Of a stretch of 64,000 bases of DNA, positions 51,101 through 61,129 are shown one piece after another. The notes beneath the pieces were generated by a model. It saw only the letters and a program-made list of their open reading frames with translations. It had not been told where the DNA came from and searched no databases. The position numbers were made by a program, and so were the translations under genes. Positions within the stretch are counted from its first letter, which is position 1. Every line of letters begins with the position of its first letter. The stretch is from Theristus sp. LFF4_11. Its lineage: Eukaryota > Nematoda > Chromadorea > Monhysterida > Xyalidae. The DNA lies in contig JASANC010002252.1 of NCBI GenBank assembly GCA_030248135.1, positions 1 to 64,000 on the forward strand, written 5' to 3'.

Positions 51101-51432
51101 TCTGCAATACCACACGTGTTGAACAATGGTAATTGTTACTTACATGTGTGCGTTTTTGAATTCGGGTCAAAATGTTCGCAGTATAATTAGCCCTCACACG
51201 AATTATCATATATCGTACATTAGTTAAGAGCTTTTTCGTGTTATTTGATCGATTTTTTGAAATGGAAATGCGTTTTTTCTGTTCCCTTTTAGGCAGCCGC
51301 CGTTCATCAACGCAACAGTCGCATCAATTGGAAGAGCAACAGAAGAAAGCGGACACGCTGAGACGCGATAAAGTGAAGCGGAAAAAAGTGAAATCGAAAC
51401 TGAAAAAGCTGAAAAAGTTATTGACACATTGA
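39163..51432 (+). CDS. MICAL-like protein: LIM, NPF motifs, C-terminal bMERB domain, 15 exons
   Basis: Probable Rab/EHD endocytic-recycling scaffold. Exons: 39163-39434, 39510-39552, 40367-40652, 41277-41458, 41743-41881, 42346-42461, 42694-43758, 44073-44189, 47430-47698, 47942-48191, 48388-48537, 48765-48896, 48941-49172, 49856-49972, 51293-51432; phases agree, 1169 residues. Residues 1-200 are unrecognised. A LIM domain follows (CALC...HRGCFKCARC, exon 4). Exon 7 encodes 355 acidic Glu/Thr/Ser-rich residues. YLNPFGSD and SLNPFAGND are EH-domain-binding NPF motifs. Exon 10 is proline-rich (APPPPPPLP, RPAPPPPLPRKR). The C-terminus fits the Rab-binding bMERB fold: ELEMQLERLDEQTQQLE, then DIEHQLRLIIEKPE and LLEKLVEVIDRKNLLIE, ending in a Lys-rich tail. 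Exon 11/12 could instead join 48532 to 48790, also in phase. EHBP1 also has NPF and bMERB, but no LIM. Confidence 0.88.
39675..39938 (+). mobile_element. Tc1/mariner-type MITE (AGTATGGCCG family), copy 2
   Basis: CAGCATGGCCGAATAAATGA to AATCGGCTATACTG, flanked by TA at each end. Intron 2 of the MICAL-like gene. Confidence 0.85.
40103..40337 (-). mobile_element. 237-bp MITE, copy 2
   Basis: Reverse orientation: CCAATTTTTTCAAACGTGTC to CGTTTGAATAAATCCACAAT, with TGACGTCA near each end. It ends only 30 bases before MICAL-like exon 3. Confidence 0.8.
40710..40882. repeat. Foldback MITE, copy 4
   Basis: Arms TATAGCCGAACTCTAAAGTTT and CCTATAATTTAGAGTTCGAC; centre GGCTCCACC. Intron 3 of the MICAL-like gene. 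Confidence 0.75.
41978..42180. repeat. Foldback MITE, copy 5, rearranged
   Basis: Left arm ACAGTCGAACTCTAAATTAT is intact. On the right, AGAGTTCGACTGTA occurs twice with intervening sequence, suggesting two overlapping or recombined copies. Intron 5. Confidence 0.65.
43868..44045. repeat. Foldback MITE, copy 6
   Basis: CGAAACTCTCAAATATAGCC and its diverged complement around GGCGGAGTTGGAGTC; intron 7. Confidence 0.7.
44537..44773 (-). mobile_element. 237-bp MITE, copy 3
   Basis: ACCTATTTTTTTAAACGTGT to TTTGAATAAATCCACAAT, internal AGTCACACCAAACTG shared with the other copies. Confidence 0.8.
44880..45711 (-). pseudogene. Possible Penelope-like retroelement remnant
   Basis: Minus-strand frame 45412-45711 reads plausibly as the C-terminal part of a Penelope-type reverse transcriptase (IRINTSLDNAISDLQKLKRD, then FVNSGHETHVVYDGM). 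Downstream on the same strand lies GCTCCCGAAACACGTCAGGA near 44985, resembling the conserved tail of such elements. No complete catalytic motif is present in the window, so the call rests on weak pattern recognition. It lies in intron 8 of the MICAL-like gene. Confidence 0.3.
46022..46190. repeat. Foldback MITE, copy 7, near intact
   Basis: CAGCCGAACTCTCAATTATA / GCATGCATCACGTGAGCTGA; both arms reach AGCTGATTGG. Intron 8. Confidence 0.8.
46480..46713 (+). mobile_element. 237-bp MITE, copy 4
   Basis: TTGTGGATTTATTCAAACGT to GGGACACGTTTAAAAAATAG. Confidence 0.8.
47185..47402 (+). mobile_element. tRNA-derived SINE, near full-length
   Basis: Head CTCGTGGCCTGCGTGGTAG with an internal duplication of GCGTTAGT, TGTCTGTGCGTTCGGGGTAT, then body and a CAACAA remnant of the tail. 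It ends 27 bases before exon 9 of the MICAL-like gene. Confidence 0.75.
48222..48333. repeat. Foldback MITE, copy 8, shortened
   Basis: CAACTCTAAATTATAGTGAA and CCGTATAATTTACGAGTTCG with the centre lost; intron 10. Confidence 0.7.
49295..49440 (+). mobile_element. tRNA-derived SINE, 3'-truncated
   Basis: GCTGGTAGCGCGTTAAGACT, GTCTGTGCG twice, GGGGATCGAGCACC, then body to GACACCCTACTAGA. Intron 13. Confidence 0.65.
49562..49804 (+). mobile_element. 237-bp MITE, copy 5
   Basis: ATTGTGGATTTATTCAAACG to ACACGTTTAAAAAAATAGGT; ends about 50 bases before MICAL-like exon 14. Confidence 0.8.
50304..51083. mobile_element. Mariner-type element with about 215-bp inverted repeats
   Basis: Starts CAGGGTGAGCCAAAAAAAGG and ends TGTGCTCACTCTG, flanked by TA. 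Inverted identity runs inward for about 215 bp (TTGGAACACTATTAGAAAAT, CATGGTATGTTG). The centre holds no transposase frame. Intron 14 of the MICAL-like gene. Confidence 0.85.
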
Positions 51433-52736
51433 TGTACCGTCGGGAGTTTGATGTGCTTTTTTGCTGTTCCCAATAGGGTGTTATGGCTGGTGATTTACTG
51501 TTGTGATAACGATAAGTACGATCTTCTTTTAAATACAGCTAAAAACATTTTTTGATTGACAAAATGTTCATACTCTATCTATTCGCTATGATTTCCTCAA
51601 GCTGCTTACAGTATCAGTGTAATTCAAATATTCTTCGTTGAACGGTTTGCAATATAGCTGATAATCAGGCATTTATATCAGTTTTAAGTTACATTTCAAA
51701 ATTCTATGTTACGTTATTGTTGTGGTGCTTCACTGTGATTGTGACCATGCAAGGGATCTTCTGTCTTTTGAATAGTTGTATTTTGCAAGGATTTGAAGAT
51801 GTTTTTTATTTTTTTCGTTTATTTCGTAGAAAAGGTTATTTTTTTACTCTTTTCGTGATGTTTTATGCTTACCTAAATCGTTTCCGCTATCTTTTTTCAC
51901 CGTGTACCATAGGAAGAAGATGGTTTTTCATGATTTTCTTCAAGGAATACATCAGTAATTGCGTGCTCAGCAAAACTTTATTAAACTAAAAAACCAGCAA
52001 ACTACCGTGAGTGAAGTATTTATTTGTGACATTTGCACCCACATGCAAGCTAACCGTTACGTGCGTTTGTAAACTTCGCCAAAAACGATGTAATCACCTT
52101 TTTTTAATGTTTCTGATTACTATTGCGGTCGTAATTATTCTTTTAAGCAGTATAAGGATATATCAGATATCAGAGTTTAGAATAACAAGAACACGAATGA
52201 ACAAACCACATACCTATGTTTAATTATTTTGACATCTTGAATTTAATCAAACTTATACAGAGCCTAGCATGCAAATTGTAGGTGCAATGTATCATGAAAG
52301 TGTGTCGGATATCAAAAATTAATGATGGATGACAAAATTAAAATCTCGAAAACGAAACTTGTGGCGCCAAATAGAACAACATCAATCAACAACAGGTAGA
52401 TAAATGAAGTGCGTCATATGAAATCAAAGACAACTAAGCTCTGATGTGTGCGTCACGTAATTGTGCGTGGCGAAATCGAAATGCCGAAACTTTGGTCCAT
52501 CTTAATAATAAAATGTCGAAATGATTTGGAAAATCAATCGAATATAACAAAATGTCTCCTATCAAGTCATCCATATCGATTGTAAAGCACAGCGTGTTTT
52601 TTTTCACAAATCTCCATCAAACATAGGAACGGCTGGAGCACATAAAGGCTTTGATCAGCTAAACCGCACCGGTGAAAGAAAGTTTTTATGTTTTAATCCC
52701 GACATATTTTGCAAATTTGGAACAGCAACGAACATA
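51433..52736. other. Intergenic, no gene recognised
   Basis: AT-rich DNA after the MICAL-like stop. The short frame at 51717-51989 has no recognisable domain. Confidence 0.45.
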
Positions 52737-53005
52737 CCGTAAAGTCTTGCGTATAAGTAAGTTTCCTTAACTAAATTTGAAAATCAAGAATTTCTGAAAA
52801 AAGTGGAATTTTGTGTGACAACCTTGTAAGTGGGAGGAGGTCTTACAAAGCAAAGATTAGGAAGTCCGGGCCTTATAAACGAGGTGGGATTTCGACCAAG
52901 TCGCAATTTTGAATTTTTTCGGTTTCTCGCCGTGTGACACTCCGCCCACTTTTGGGTGGTGGTCTTCTAAGTGGGAAGAACCTCATATGCAAGACTTTAC
53001 AGGGG
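52737..53005. mobile_element. CCGTAAAGTCTTGC MITE, copy 1 (diverged)
   Basis: Inverted ends CCGTAAAGTCTTGCGTATAA and CATATGCAAGACTTTAC, preceded by TA; the right end has drifted. Confidence 0.75.
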
Positions 53006-53190
53006 TATGTTACAGTCATAATAAGTAGGTGTCTTTGATTCGAAATGGTATGTGTGTTTTACGAACTGTATTCTGTGTACGAATGTACATTTTTGTATGT
53101 GTTGATATGCAATCAGATCTAACTTGTCGAAACGTGTTGGTGGTGAAATGAAAGTGAACGAAAGCATCGTGGCGCGAATTTCCAATAATA

Positions 53191-53452
53191 CCGTAAAGTC
53201 TTGCATATAAGGTCTCCTTATATAAATTTGAAAATCAAAAATTTCTGAAAAAAGTGGAATTTCGTGTGACAGCCTTATAAGTGGGAGGAGGTCTTATAAA
53301 GCGAACATTAGGAATTCCGGGCCTTATAAACGGGGTAGGATTTCGACCATGTCAAAATTTTGAATTTTTTGGTTTCCCGCCGTGTGACACTCCGCCCACT
53401 TTTGGGTGGGGGTCTTATAAGTGGAAGGAACCTTATATGCAAGACTTTACGG
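53191..53452. mobile_element. CCGTAAAGTCTTGC MITE, copy 2 (intact)
   Basis: CCGTAAAGTCTTGCATATAA and TTATATGCAAGACTTTACGG, flanked by TA on both sides; interior AAGTGGAATTTCGTGTGACA and CTCCGCCCACTTTTGGGTGG shared by all copies. Confidence 0.88.
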
Positions 53453-53921
53453 TATGGTGCAAACGACTTTGTGATAGAGATCATGAACACAAAAAATGCG
53501 AATTCATGTGCGAAACGAATGAATTTTCACAAAATATACTGTCAAATTCGAAATGATAAAAAACAATTTAATTACATTTGCTGTCCTAAATCTGGGTTCT
53601 TCAAATGAACTAAATATGAAATAATTATCACGTAATTTTCAGGCGCGAACTTGGTGATATGCGTTTGTTGGTCTCTAAACTTGTTTAAAACAACCAATAC
53701 ATGTGAAAAAATGAAAAAAAGCACAACAACCGTGAAAAAACACTTTCGGACAATGGACAAAAAATATCTTCCAAAGTGCGGTTGTCCAAAAAAAACTCGA
53801 ACTCATATTTTTCTCAAATTGCCATTGCTAATAACTCCGTTGTTGAAAATCTGCGTTATTAACACCGCCGTGTTTCACTATGCAAACAACAACAACAAAA
53901 ACAAACTCTGCCTATGAGACG

Positions 53922-54211
53922 TTACGGTCGCAGCAGACACTGCACGGGCGAAAACCAGCAGTTGCGAATGCGTCGACGCACCGACTTGGTCGTCTTAGGC
54001 GCGTTCGTCGATGACTTTTTCGGCCTCAGCGTCGTGATCAACTGCGATTTCGTTGTTGCGCCAGTCGGCACTGTACTTATAGTTCCGTCGGTCGTCGTCG
54101 TCGATGCGCTCGTGCTCGTTGCGGTGGCGGTGGTGGTGGTGGTCGTATGGTGCTTGTGGCGGTGTTTGTGCCAATGATGGCGAACACGTTGCTCGATCAT
54201 ACGACCAACGC
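53922..54211 (-). CDS. Allatostatin-C-like neuropeptide precursor, terminal exon (copy A)
   Basis: The minus-strand frame ends VRRR-IRNCWFSPVQCLL-RP-stop (stop 53922-53924). A tribasic site directly precedes the peptide core, as expected for prohormone cleavage. The two cysteines six residues apart would form the ring of allatostatin-C-type peptides (CxFxPxxC), which act on somatostatin-like receptors. The exon probably begins at 54211 after CTTCAG, phase 2, as in copy C. The spacer is His-, Thr- and Ser-rich, a biased composition common in peptide precursors. The upstream exon with the signal peptide was not assigned; the open frame itself continues to about 54353. No frame break is visible in this exon. 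Confidence 0.7.
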
Positions 54212-54436
54212 TGAAGTCATTCGAAAGAAGCAGATTCAGACGTGTGTTCAATCGCAGGCAACATAACGACGATTTTGTGACACTTGCTTTTTGTCTAATC
54301 ACGAACGTAAAATGTGCGTTTTTTTGGTTTTGCCACTTTAGGAACCAAAACACGCGTCTCGGCTTTCGGCAGCAAAGTTACTATATCAAGATCAACTTAG
54401 GCTTTTTTTAATTTTAAAAACTGTAATACGGAATGA

Positions 54437-54945
54437 CCTATTTTTTCAAACGTGTCCCACTGAAATGACGTCATGTGCCGCCAAACATGCGCTTGTCGTT
54501 CACAGCACAGCAAACCAGACTTTCTGTTTAGCCGATTTCTTCCCGTAAACAAATGGTGAATGTCGAATCAGTCACACCAAACTGACATTTGAGTGCCTGT
54601 ACAGTATGGCCGAATAAATGAGGCAGTCCATCAAGGCGAAATCAGCCGCAGACTAGGAGTTGTCTTTTTCAAGAAAGCCAACGTAATTCCCAATCATGTG
54701 TACAAGGGATAAAGAATGAACAGAATAGCGCGTACAATCCATTAGTTTAAAAAAACGCGACAAATTTGGCACACAATTCAGTTTATGAACGTCTTTTTTC
54801 TTTCATTCAAAATTCGCGCGCTCCTTGCACCCTGAAAAAAGCTGCCATGTTTAACCGGCCATACCGTACTTTGACAAACGAGCGTTTTTAAAGCAAATGA
54901 CGTCATTTCAGTCCGGACACGTTTGAATAAATCCACAATACTAAC
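54437..54945 (-). mobile_element. 237-bp MITE, copy 6, split by another MITE
   Basis: Left part 54437-54601 ends GAGTGCCTGTA and the right part resumes ACTTTGACAAACGAGCG at 54869. Between them lies a Tc1-type MITE with TA at both ends. Confidence 0.85.
54602..54866 (+). mobile_element. Tc1/mariner-type MITE (AGTATGGCCG family), copy 3, nested
   Basis: CAGTATGGCCGAATAAATGA to TTAACCGGCCATACCG. Removing it plus one TA restores the host MITE, which shows the TA duplication directly. Confidence 0.9.
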
Positions 54946-55266
54946 ATGTTGATGGCGGCATTCGTCTTCAATATGAAGTTGCCAGCGATCAACAGCAACA
55001 AAGCAGCAGTCAACCATTTCATCTTCCAGTTTTCTTGTTGAATTGAAGAAACAGATTGAACGAGCGTTAACTGCACTCACGACGCTAAATTGAATCGGAT
55101 CTGATATGCAGGTTTTAATAGAAAACCTCCTTGAGATTCTAACTTTGTAAATGGATTCTCGGTTTGAGGGTTCGCTTGTCGCAGCACCTAAAATCAGAGA
55201 AAAAAACTGCAATGTACATAGAACTGAAATTGTGAAATTAGTTTTGCTACATACCGTCGATCGCAT
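54946..55266 (-). CDS. Possible secreted-peptide exon, unassigned
   Basis: Minus frame from an ATG at 55264-55266: a hydrophobic stretch (TISVLCTLQFFSLILGAATS) like a signal peptide, then a region with an RR pair and Cys-containing parts such as EMVDCCFVAVDRWQLHIEDE. It stays open to a good donor (CAT then GTTAGT) at 54945. It could be the 5' exon of a secreted precursor, even of copy A downstream, but the donor phase (0) does not match copy A's favoured acceptor (2). The same DNA could also hold a short intron (GTATGT to TTTTAG). I do not recognise the family. Confidence 0.25.
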
Positions 55267-55359
55267 ATCGAAAAATAACTTAAAACTTTTTAACGGTGTG
55301 TTTTGCGGATCAGTTCCACTGTTCCCAAAATAAATGCAGGTTTCTTTTTGATTATGCAA

Positions 55360-56523
55360 CTTTTAATTGCATATAAAATTCAATATTCTTGAGGTTACAG
55401 CAGATTACGCAATCTAATACGAATACAAATAAATCAAAACAGATCTACAATTCAGAAGCGATATGCCCAAGAATAGAAACAACCTCTGGCAGCAAAGATG
55501 TTGCAACCGTATACGCATGCGTGACGGTGATTCAATAATTCAATGATAACATAATTGGTACTAAATGTCAATGATGACGACGGTGTAGTTGGCTGATTCG
55601 ATACTAATAATAGTAACCAGCATTTACTATACGTTTGCATGGTGGTACATCTTTCTAGCGTTATTCTTGGTACTTCTGATCAAAGTTTTTTTTTTGGTAT
55701 TTTGGTATTTCTGAGCAAAGTCTTTTTGGTTTGAAAGAAGTTCAATAAAGTTGACTAAATTCCTTGGAGGAGCTCAACAAGTTCACGTGAAGTTTGGATG
55801 GTTTTTTCAACCAATAAAAAAGCCGTTTTAACGATCAAACAAACTGGCCATTTTATCTGCTACTGAAGTCATCAAGCATCTAATCTCTTAATGCTTGTAG
55901 AGTTTTCTTCCTTGCACTAATTTCTCTTTCTTCCAGAGAGACATTGTGAAAACGCGCATTGTCAAGCAACCAAGACGTGAAGAACTGGTGATAAAGAATC
56001 CAAAATCATTAAAACAGGACTGCGCAATGATGAAAGTTTCAATAACAAAAAACACTGATTGATTATAACAATTAATTGCGATGATAAACAAGCTGACACG
56101 ATGACACGAAAATTGTCGTTAATTGGCGTTAGCATGCAAACACAGATTTATACGGCTGGCGCGAATTGTTGATTAATTTTCAAAGATTTTCTCTTTTCCG
56201 TTGTTGCGGTGTTACGTGATTCTTGCAACAGCGAAAGTTGATATGTGATTTTAAAACAAATCAAATCATAGCTTAAACACACTGTGAGAGACCTTTGAAA
56301 GCAATTGTCGAGAGGAACGCAATAAACCAGATTGATTTAAAAACATTTTTTCGTGATTACAGAGCAATGTAGGCGAACGCACTTTTGCCAAGGCAGGGTA
56401 TTGCAAACACCTATAATACTTGAATCACGTACAGTACGTTCATATCCGTACATATACTGCGGGGGATGTGTTCGTTTAAACATACATACAAACATATAAA
56501 CCTTGATTCACAGAGGTAACCAC
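55360..56523. other. Intergenic, no gene recognised
   Basis: AT-rich. Only short frames without recognisable motifs on either strand. Confidence 0.45.
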
Positions 56524-58350
56524 TCATTCGGTAAAAGTGCATAGTGACCAACGTGCATAGTGGCCATGAAAAATGCCTAACTATAGTGTCCAAAACATAT
56601 GCCAAAGGGGCCACGACATATAGCAGAGTGGCCAATGCCTATGGACAAGTGTCCAATAGCTATAACATAGTGGCCAATAGACATGCATAGTGGCCAATAC
56701 AGGGTTTTAAATAATGCTGTTACAGGGTGATCCAGAAGTTATGATTTTTGAACTTTGTTGTTATTTCTGGCACATTCAAGTGACAAACTGTTGCTTGAAT
56801 GTGTTGCAAATCATTTCATGTTTGTTTAATGAGTTTGTTCAGTTTTGTGATCAACAACAAAGGCAAATTGTGCAAAATACCGGTTCTACGTTGGCGAGTT
56901 TTGTATTATGTGATTCATACAATTGTAATTTTTGAATCAAGGGGGAGATCGATAACCGATGCAAGTTGCTGACAAGATGCGGTCAAACCAATGTGACGTT
57001 TGACAGCAGCACTTATACAAGCAAATGGTGAACTAAAGCACACAAATAGATACCGAAGACAAATGTGTTGTTTATACCCGTTTGCCCCCGTTGGAAGACC
57101 GCATGCTGATCGCTGGGCTTGTTTCGACCATGACAGATTTGGAACCAGGTATCACTCGTCTTATTTGTGTGTCATCTTCGGGGTTTTCTTGCACATTGTT
57201 GTTTGAATTGATTTTTCGTGTTCAGTAATTTTCTGTCAAAAATTTATTTAGTTACAAAACTCATAAATACAAACAAAATTACAATTTCATAAGTGCGACA
57301 ACTTGTTTTAGATTTGAAAAATGGCCGGGTTGCATTGGATTGGGGGGTCAGTCAATATGCCAGCCACACAATATGGCTCGATAGACACGTTTGCGGTACC
57401 CTGGAGTGACGTTCGAGTTTTCGATAAAAAAGTATGTGGCTATGGTTTTCAAATGTTTACATGTATTGCGCGCGCGTGTGGGTTGTATGTTTCTGACCGC
57501 GTCAGCTTTTGTTTACTGTCTGAATTGTGGTAAACCGCCATGGCATCGCAGTCGTCTGTTGTGCCGCATCACTGATCATTCGGTGTGGTGATCACCGAAC
57601 ATCATCGCCAATGGCATCGGCGGTCGCTCGAAACGACCCGTTGGGGGGGGGGGGGTTACTTACAAACAATTTCTAGGGGGGGGGGTTTATTGAAAAATGG
57701 CAAAAATACCGTGCATGGCTGGCAAGAAAGTCGCACTGCTACTCTACATAGAAATTTCCTTTTATAACAGCCTTTTGTAATGAAATTACCATGGGTTAAT
57801 GGGGGTAAAACGCATGTATCCAAAGATGAGTTAACCAGAATAAAAGGGTTGACCAACATAATGCATTTGCTTGTATAAATGCAGCTGTCAAAGCCAAACG
57901 TCACCTGGTTTGACCGCGTCTTGTCAACAACTTGTATCGATTATCGCTCTCCCCTATTGAATCAAAAATCATATTTGTGCGAATCACATAATACAAAACT
58001 CGCCAATATAGAACCGTTGAATTGCACAATTTGCATTTGTTGTTGATCCCAAAGCTGCTCAACAAACATGAAGTGATTTGCAACACATTCAAGCAACAGT
58101 TTGTCGCTTGAATGTGCCAGAAATAACAACAAAGTTCAAAAATCATAACTTCTGGATCACCCTGTACAGCATTATTTAAAACCCTGTTTGGCCACTATGC
58201 ATGTTTTTGGCCACTATGTTTAGCTTTTGGACACTTGTCCATAGGCTTGGCCACTCTGCTATTGTCGTGGCCACTTTGGCTATGTTTTGGACACTATACT
58301 AGCAAAAATGCAAATTTTCTCATGGCCACTATGCACGTTGGCCACTATGC
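56524..58350. mobile_element. 1.8-kb element with long inverted repeats
   Basis: Outer arms are made of spaced AGTGGCCA / TGGACAC motifs; inner arms start CAGGGTGATCCAGAAGTTAT at about 56724 and are mirrored ending at about 58167, with identity through the TTGAATGTGTTGCAAATCA region. The centre (57000-57600) has short frames but no recognised transposase. CAGGGTGATCC is a mariner-like terminus. Confidence 0.75.
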
Positions 58351-58733
58351 ACCTAATTGATTAGATAAAAGCAATCAAGCAAACATTTGAAGAAGTGTAT
58401 TGAGATGGGTGTTAAATGACATGACATTCACACATGAGCGTAAAAAATGAAACTTTTTGCAAAAGGACATTGAGCTAATTGCCAGTATTTTCATGTCCAT
58501 ATGCCATCAGGATATCAGACTAAGCACTGAAGCAGTGATCGAGAAAGTTCGTTTGAAGCAAAAACAATTTAAGATAATACAAATAATGGCATTGGATGGG
58601 AATAGAAGACTTGTCTTCAACATCATGCTCAAAGGGCACATGATCAATTCAGTCAAACAGTGTTCACTTGCTGAAGTTGTATTTTTTTGCAGAAATTTCA
58701 GCAATGGAATGCACAGATAAGTCGAGCTACATA

Positions 58734-58999
58734 CGGTATGGCCGAATAAATGAGGCAGTCCATCAAGGCGAGATCAGCCGCAGACTAGGAGTTGTCTTTT
58801 TCAAAAAAAGCCAACATAATTCTTAATCATGTGTAGAAGGGATAAAAAATGAAAAGAAGAGCGCGGATAATCCATTAGTTAAAAAAAACGCGTCAAATTT
58901 AGCACACAATTGGGTTTCTGACCGTCTTTTTTCTTTCATTCAAAATTCGCGCGCTCCTTGCACCCTGAAAAAAGCTGCCATGTTTAACCGGCCATACCG
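58734..58999 (+). mobile_element. Tc1/mariner-type MITE (AGTATGGCCG family), copy 4
   Basis: CGGTATGGCCGAATAAATGA to TTAACCGGCCATACCG, flanked by TA. Confidence 0.88.
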
Positions 59000-59137
59000 T
59001 ACAAACTGTACAACATTGTGTTTCAATGGTAAAAGTCGTCTAGTACAATTAGTGAAAGCATTTGGAACAGTTTTTGATTGATGGAGTGAAAGACAAGTTG
59101 TTTAACGCACTTTCAAACACAAACACATAATTGATTA

Positions 59138-59392
59138 CCGTAAAGTCTTGCATATAAGGTCTCCTTATATAAATTTGAAAATCAAAAATTTCTGAAAAAA
59201 AGTGGAATTTCGTGTGACAACCTTATAAGTGGGAGGAGGTCTTATAAAACGAACACTGGGAATTCCGGGCCTTATAAACGGGATAGGATTTTGACCAAGT
59301 CAAAATTTTGAATTTTTTGGTTTCCCGCCTTCCGCCCACTTTTGGGTGGGGGTCTTATAAGTGGGAGGAACCTTATATGCAAGACTTTACGG
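59138..59392. mobile_element. CCGTAAAGTCTTGC MITE, copy 3
   Basis: Same termini as the 53.2-kb copy, TA on both sides, small central deletion around CCCGCCTTCCGCCC. Confidence 0.88.
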
Positions 59393-60949
59393 TATGTAGG
59401 TGTGGTGCAGCGATGTGCGTCAGAGAGAAGGTAGTGTAAGTATAAGTATCTAGCTGCTGTGCTGTTGCACATTTTTTAAAACTAAAATATTATGCAGAAC
59501 TAAACTAATAAATTCATCGACGTCGATAGACAGTGTAACTTCCACCATTTCGTCCGTTCACGCAAAAAAAGACACAAATACCGGCACGCATCAATGCAAA
59601 TAATGAAAATAATGCAAGTAATATGCAAATACGACGTGCCTGGCCACCTGTAAAGATGTCAATATATGTGTGTTACACAAATGTATACAGTGACGCGCTG
59701 CGTTACAACTGTTATAATGCGACTGCTACCAACAGAAAAAAAAACAATTTTGACTCATTTTTTCCTCATCAGCCTTCGTTCGACCGTTTTCATCAAGAAG
59801 GATGCACAAAAACGGTATATTATTATTTTTATAAACTTCACGGTACTACCTATTTTGCTCTCGGTTTCAGAGCGTTCTGAATAATTGAAATGTGCTTCAT
59901 CTTTTTTTAACGGTGAATCAAACTAGACTGGAACCAATTTTTCGCTGGAAAATCAGTTAAATAACAACGGGGATACGTCTGAAAATCAATTGTTTCAAAA
60001 TAATACAAGTTCGCTGTTTGCGGTTTCGCCAGGTAGACGCATACCGCGGTGACCCCTGGCTCGTCAGTGCGACGGACACCAGGCAGAACTGCCGAAGGTG
60101 TTTTACCACAGACAGATCTTATAGTCTGGGCAAAACATCAGCGAACCTAGGTAGTAAAATCACACAAAACAACCATCCCGGGCAATAAAGCCACAAGTTA
60201 CGGTAACGGAAGCACAATAAAAGCTAAAGTGCTAACATAATTGCATTGTTCTCATAGAAATAAATCTCAAAGAAGTGGTTTCACAGAATGCCTATTTGAC
60301 CGATTTTTTTTTGTTTATATTAACAAGAGTGTAGTTTTTTAATCAACAAAAGCCAAAACGTTTTTGGTCTTGTTTCACAGCGTTTTGACAAGTTAAAATG
60401 TGTATATGTAGAGCACTTTTTATTTTTGCCTTTTTGTGGTGAATTAGACTGTGACAACAGTCCTAAAGAAGCACACAAAATTACAAATTTTCGAATTCAG
60501 GTTTTAATCGATTTATTGTTTGTAACTGTTCACAAATTATAATTTAGCGGGCCGAATTAAAGCCCGAGAACAGCTTACCGTTTGCCTTTTTTATATTTGC
60601 AAAATAAAAATAATGCACGTGTAAGATGCACATGTGCGTACGCTTATTGATTCAGATACTCAAAACCGATTTCAAGCCCAAATCAAAGAATTCACATTCG
60701 CTTTAGGTTCAAGAAGCAAAAAATATTATGTTGCATCTACTGTACATTGTTTTCAGAAAGAAAAAAATCTGCTTATTTTTGTTTTTGAGTGCACGGGATT
60801 GTGCCTGTGAATCGATAAGCGCACGAACATGTGCATCAAAATATGTGCATTATTTAGCAGCGTGGATAATAGCAATTTTTATAACGAACAACAGTCACAC
60901 GTTATCACAAGTTCCAAAAAACCGTCAACATTCTGTTTTTTATCACCGA
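59393..60949. other. Intergenic, no gene recognised
   Basis: Holds the dispersed repeat at 60006-60150 (paired with 19684-19834). The remainder is AT-rich; it may include the 3' UTR of copy B on the minus strand. Confidence 0.45.
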
Positions 60950-61129
60950 TCAATCAGCCTTCAGTAAGCACTGCACCGGCGAAAACCAGCAGTTTCGAAT
61001 AGATTTCGAAGCAACGGTGGCTTCACGTTTCGTCATCATGGCTGCTCTTTGGTCACTCGATTTACGCAACAACACGTGCCGTCTGAAACGGTCAGATTTT
61101 TCGATGTCAGTTGCATTCTGACTGTGAGC
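60950..61129 (-). CDS. Allatostatin-C-like neuropeptide precursor, terminal exon (copy B)
   Basis: The minus frame ends SKS-IRNCWFSPVQCLL-KAD-stop. The core is identical in 13 residues to copies A and C. Unlike them there is no dibasic site directly before the core; the nearest is the KR of MMTKR, eleven residues upstream of the Asn-Cys, so the released peptide may be longer (starting EATVASKS) or cut at a single basic residue. Two acceptors fit: after GCGCAG (exon from 61129, phase 0) or after CTCACAG (from 61121, phase 2 as in the paralogues). Upstream exons were not found. A lysine follows the core, which could serve as the C-terminal cleavage site. No frame break is visible in the exon. 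Confidence 0.65.
   Translation of the reverse strand, partial: AHSQNATDIEKSDRFRRHVLLRKSSDQRAAMMTKREATVASKSIRNCWFSPVQCLLKAD

Noticed and set aside
54946..55066. Insulin-like peptide reading of EMVDCCFVAVDRWQLHIEDEC
   Set aside because: The CC pair and a later Cys recall an A chain, but the internal Cys spacing is wrong and no B-chain C-x11-C is present.
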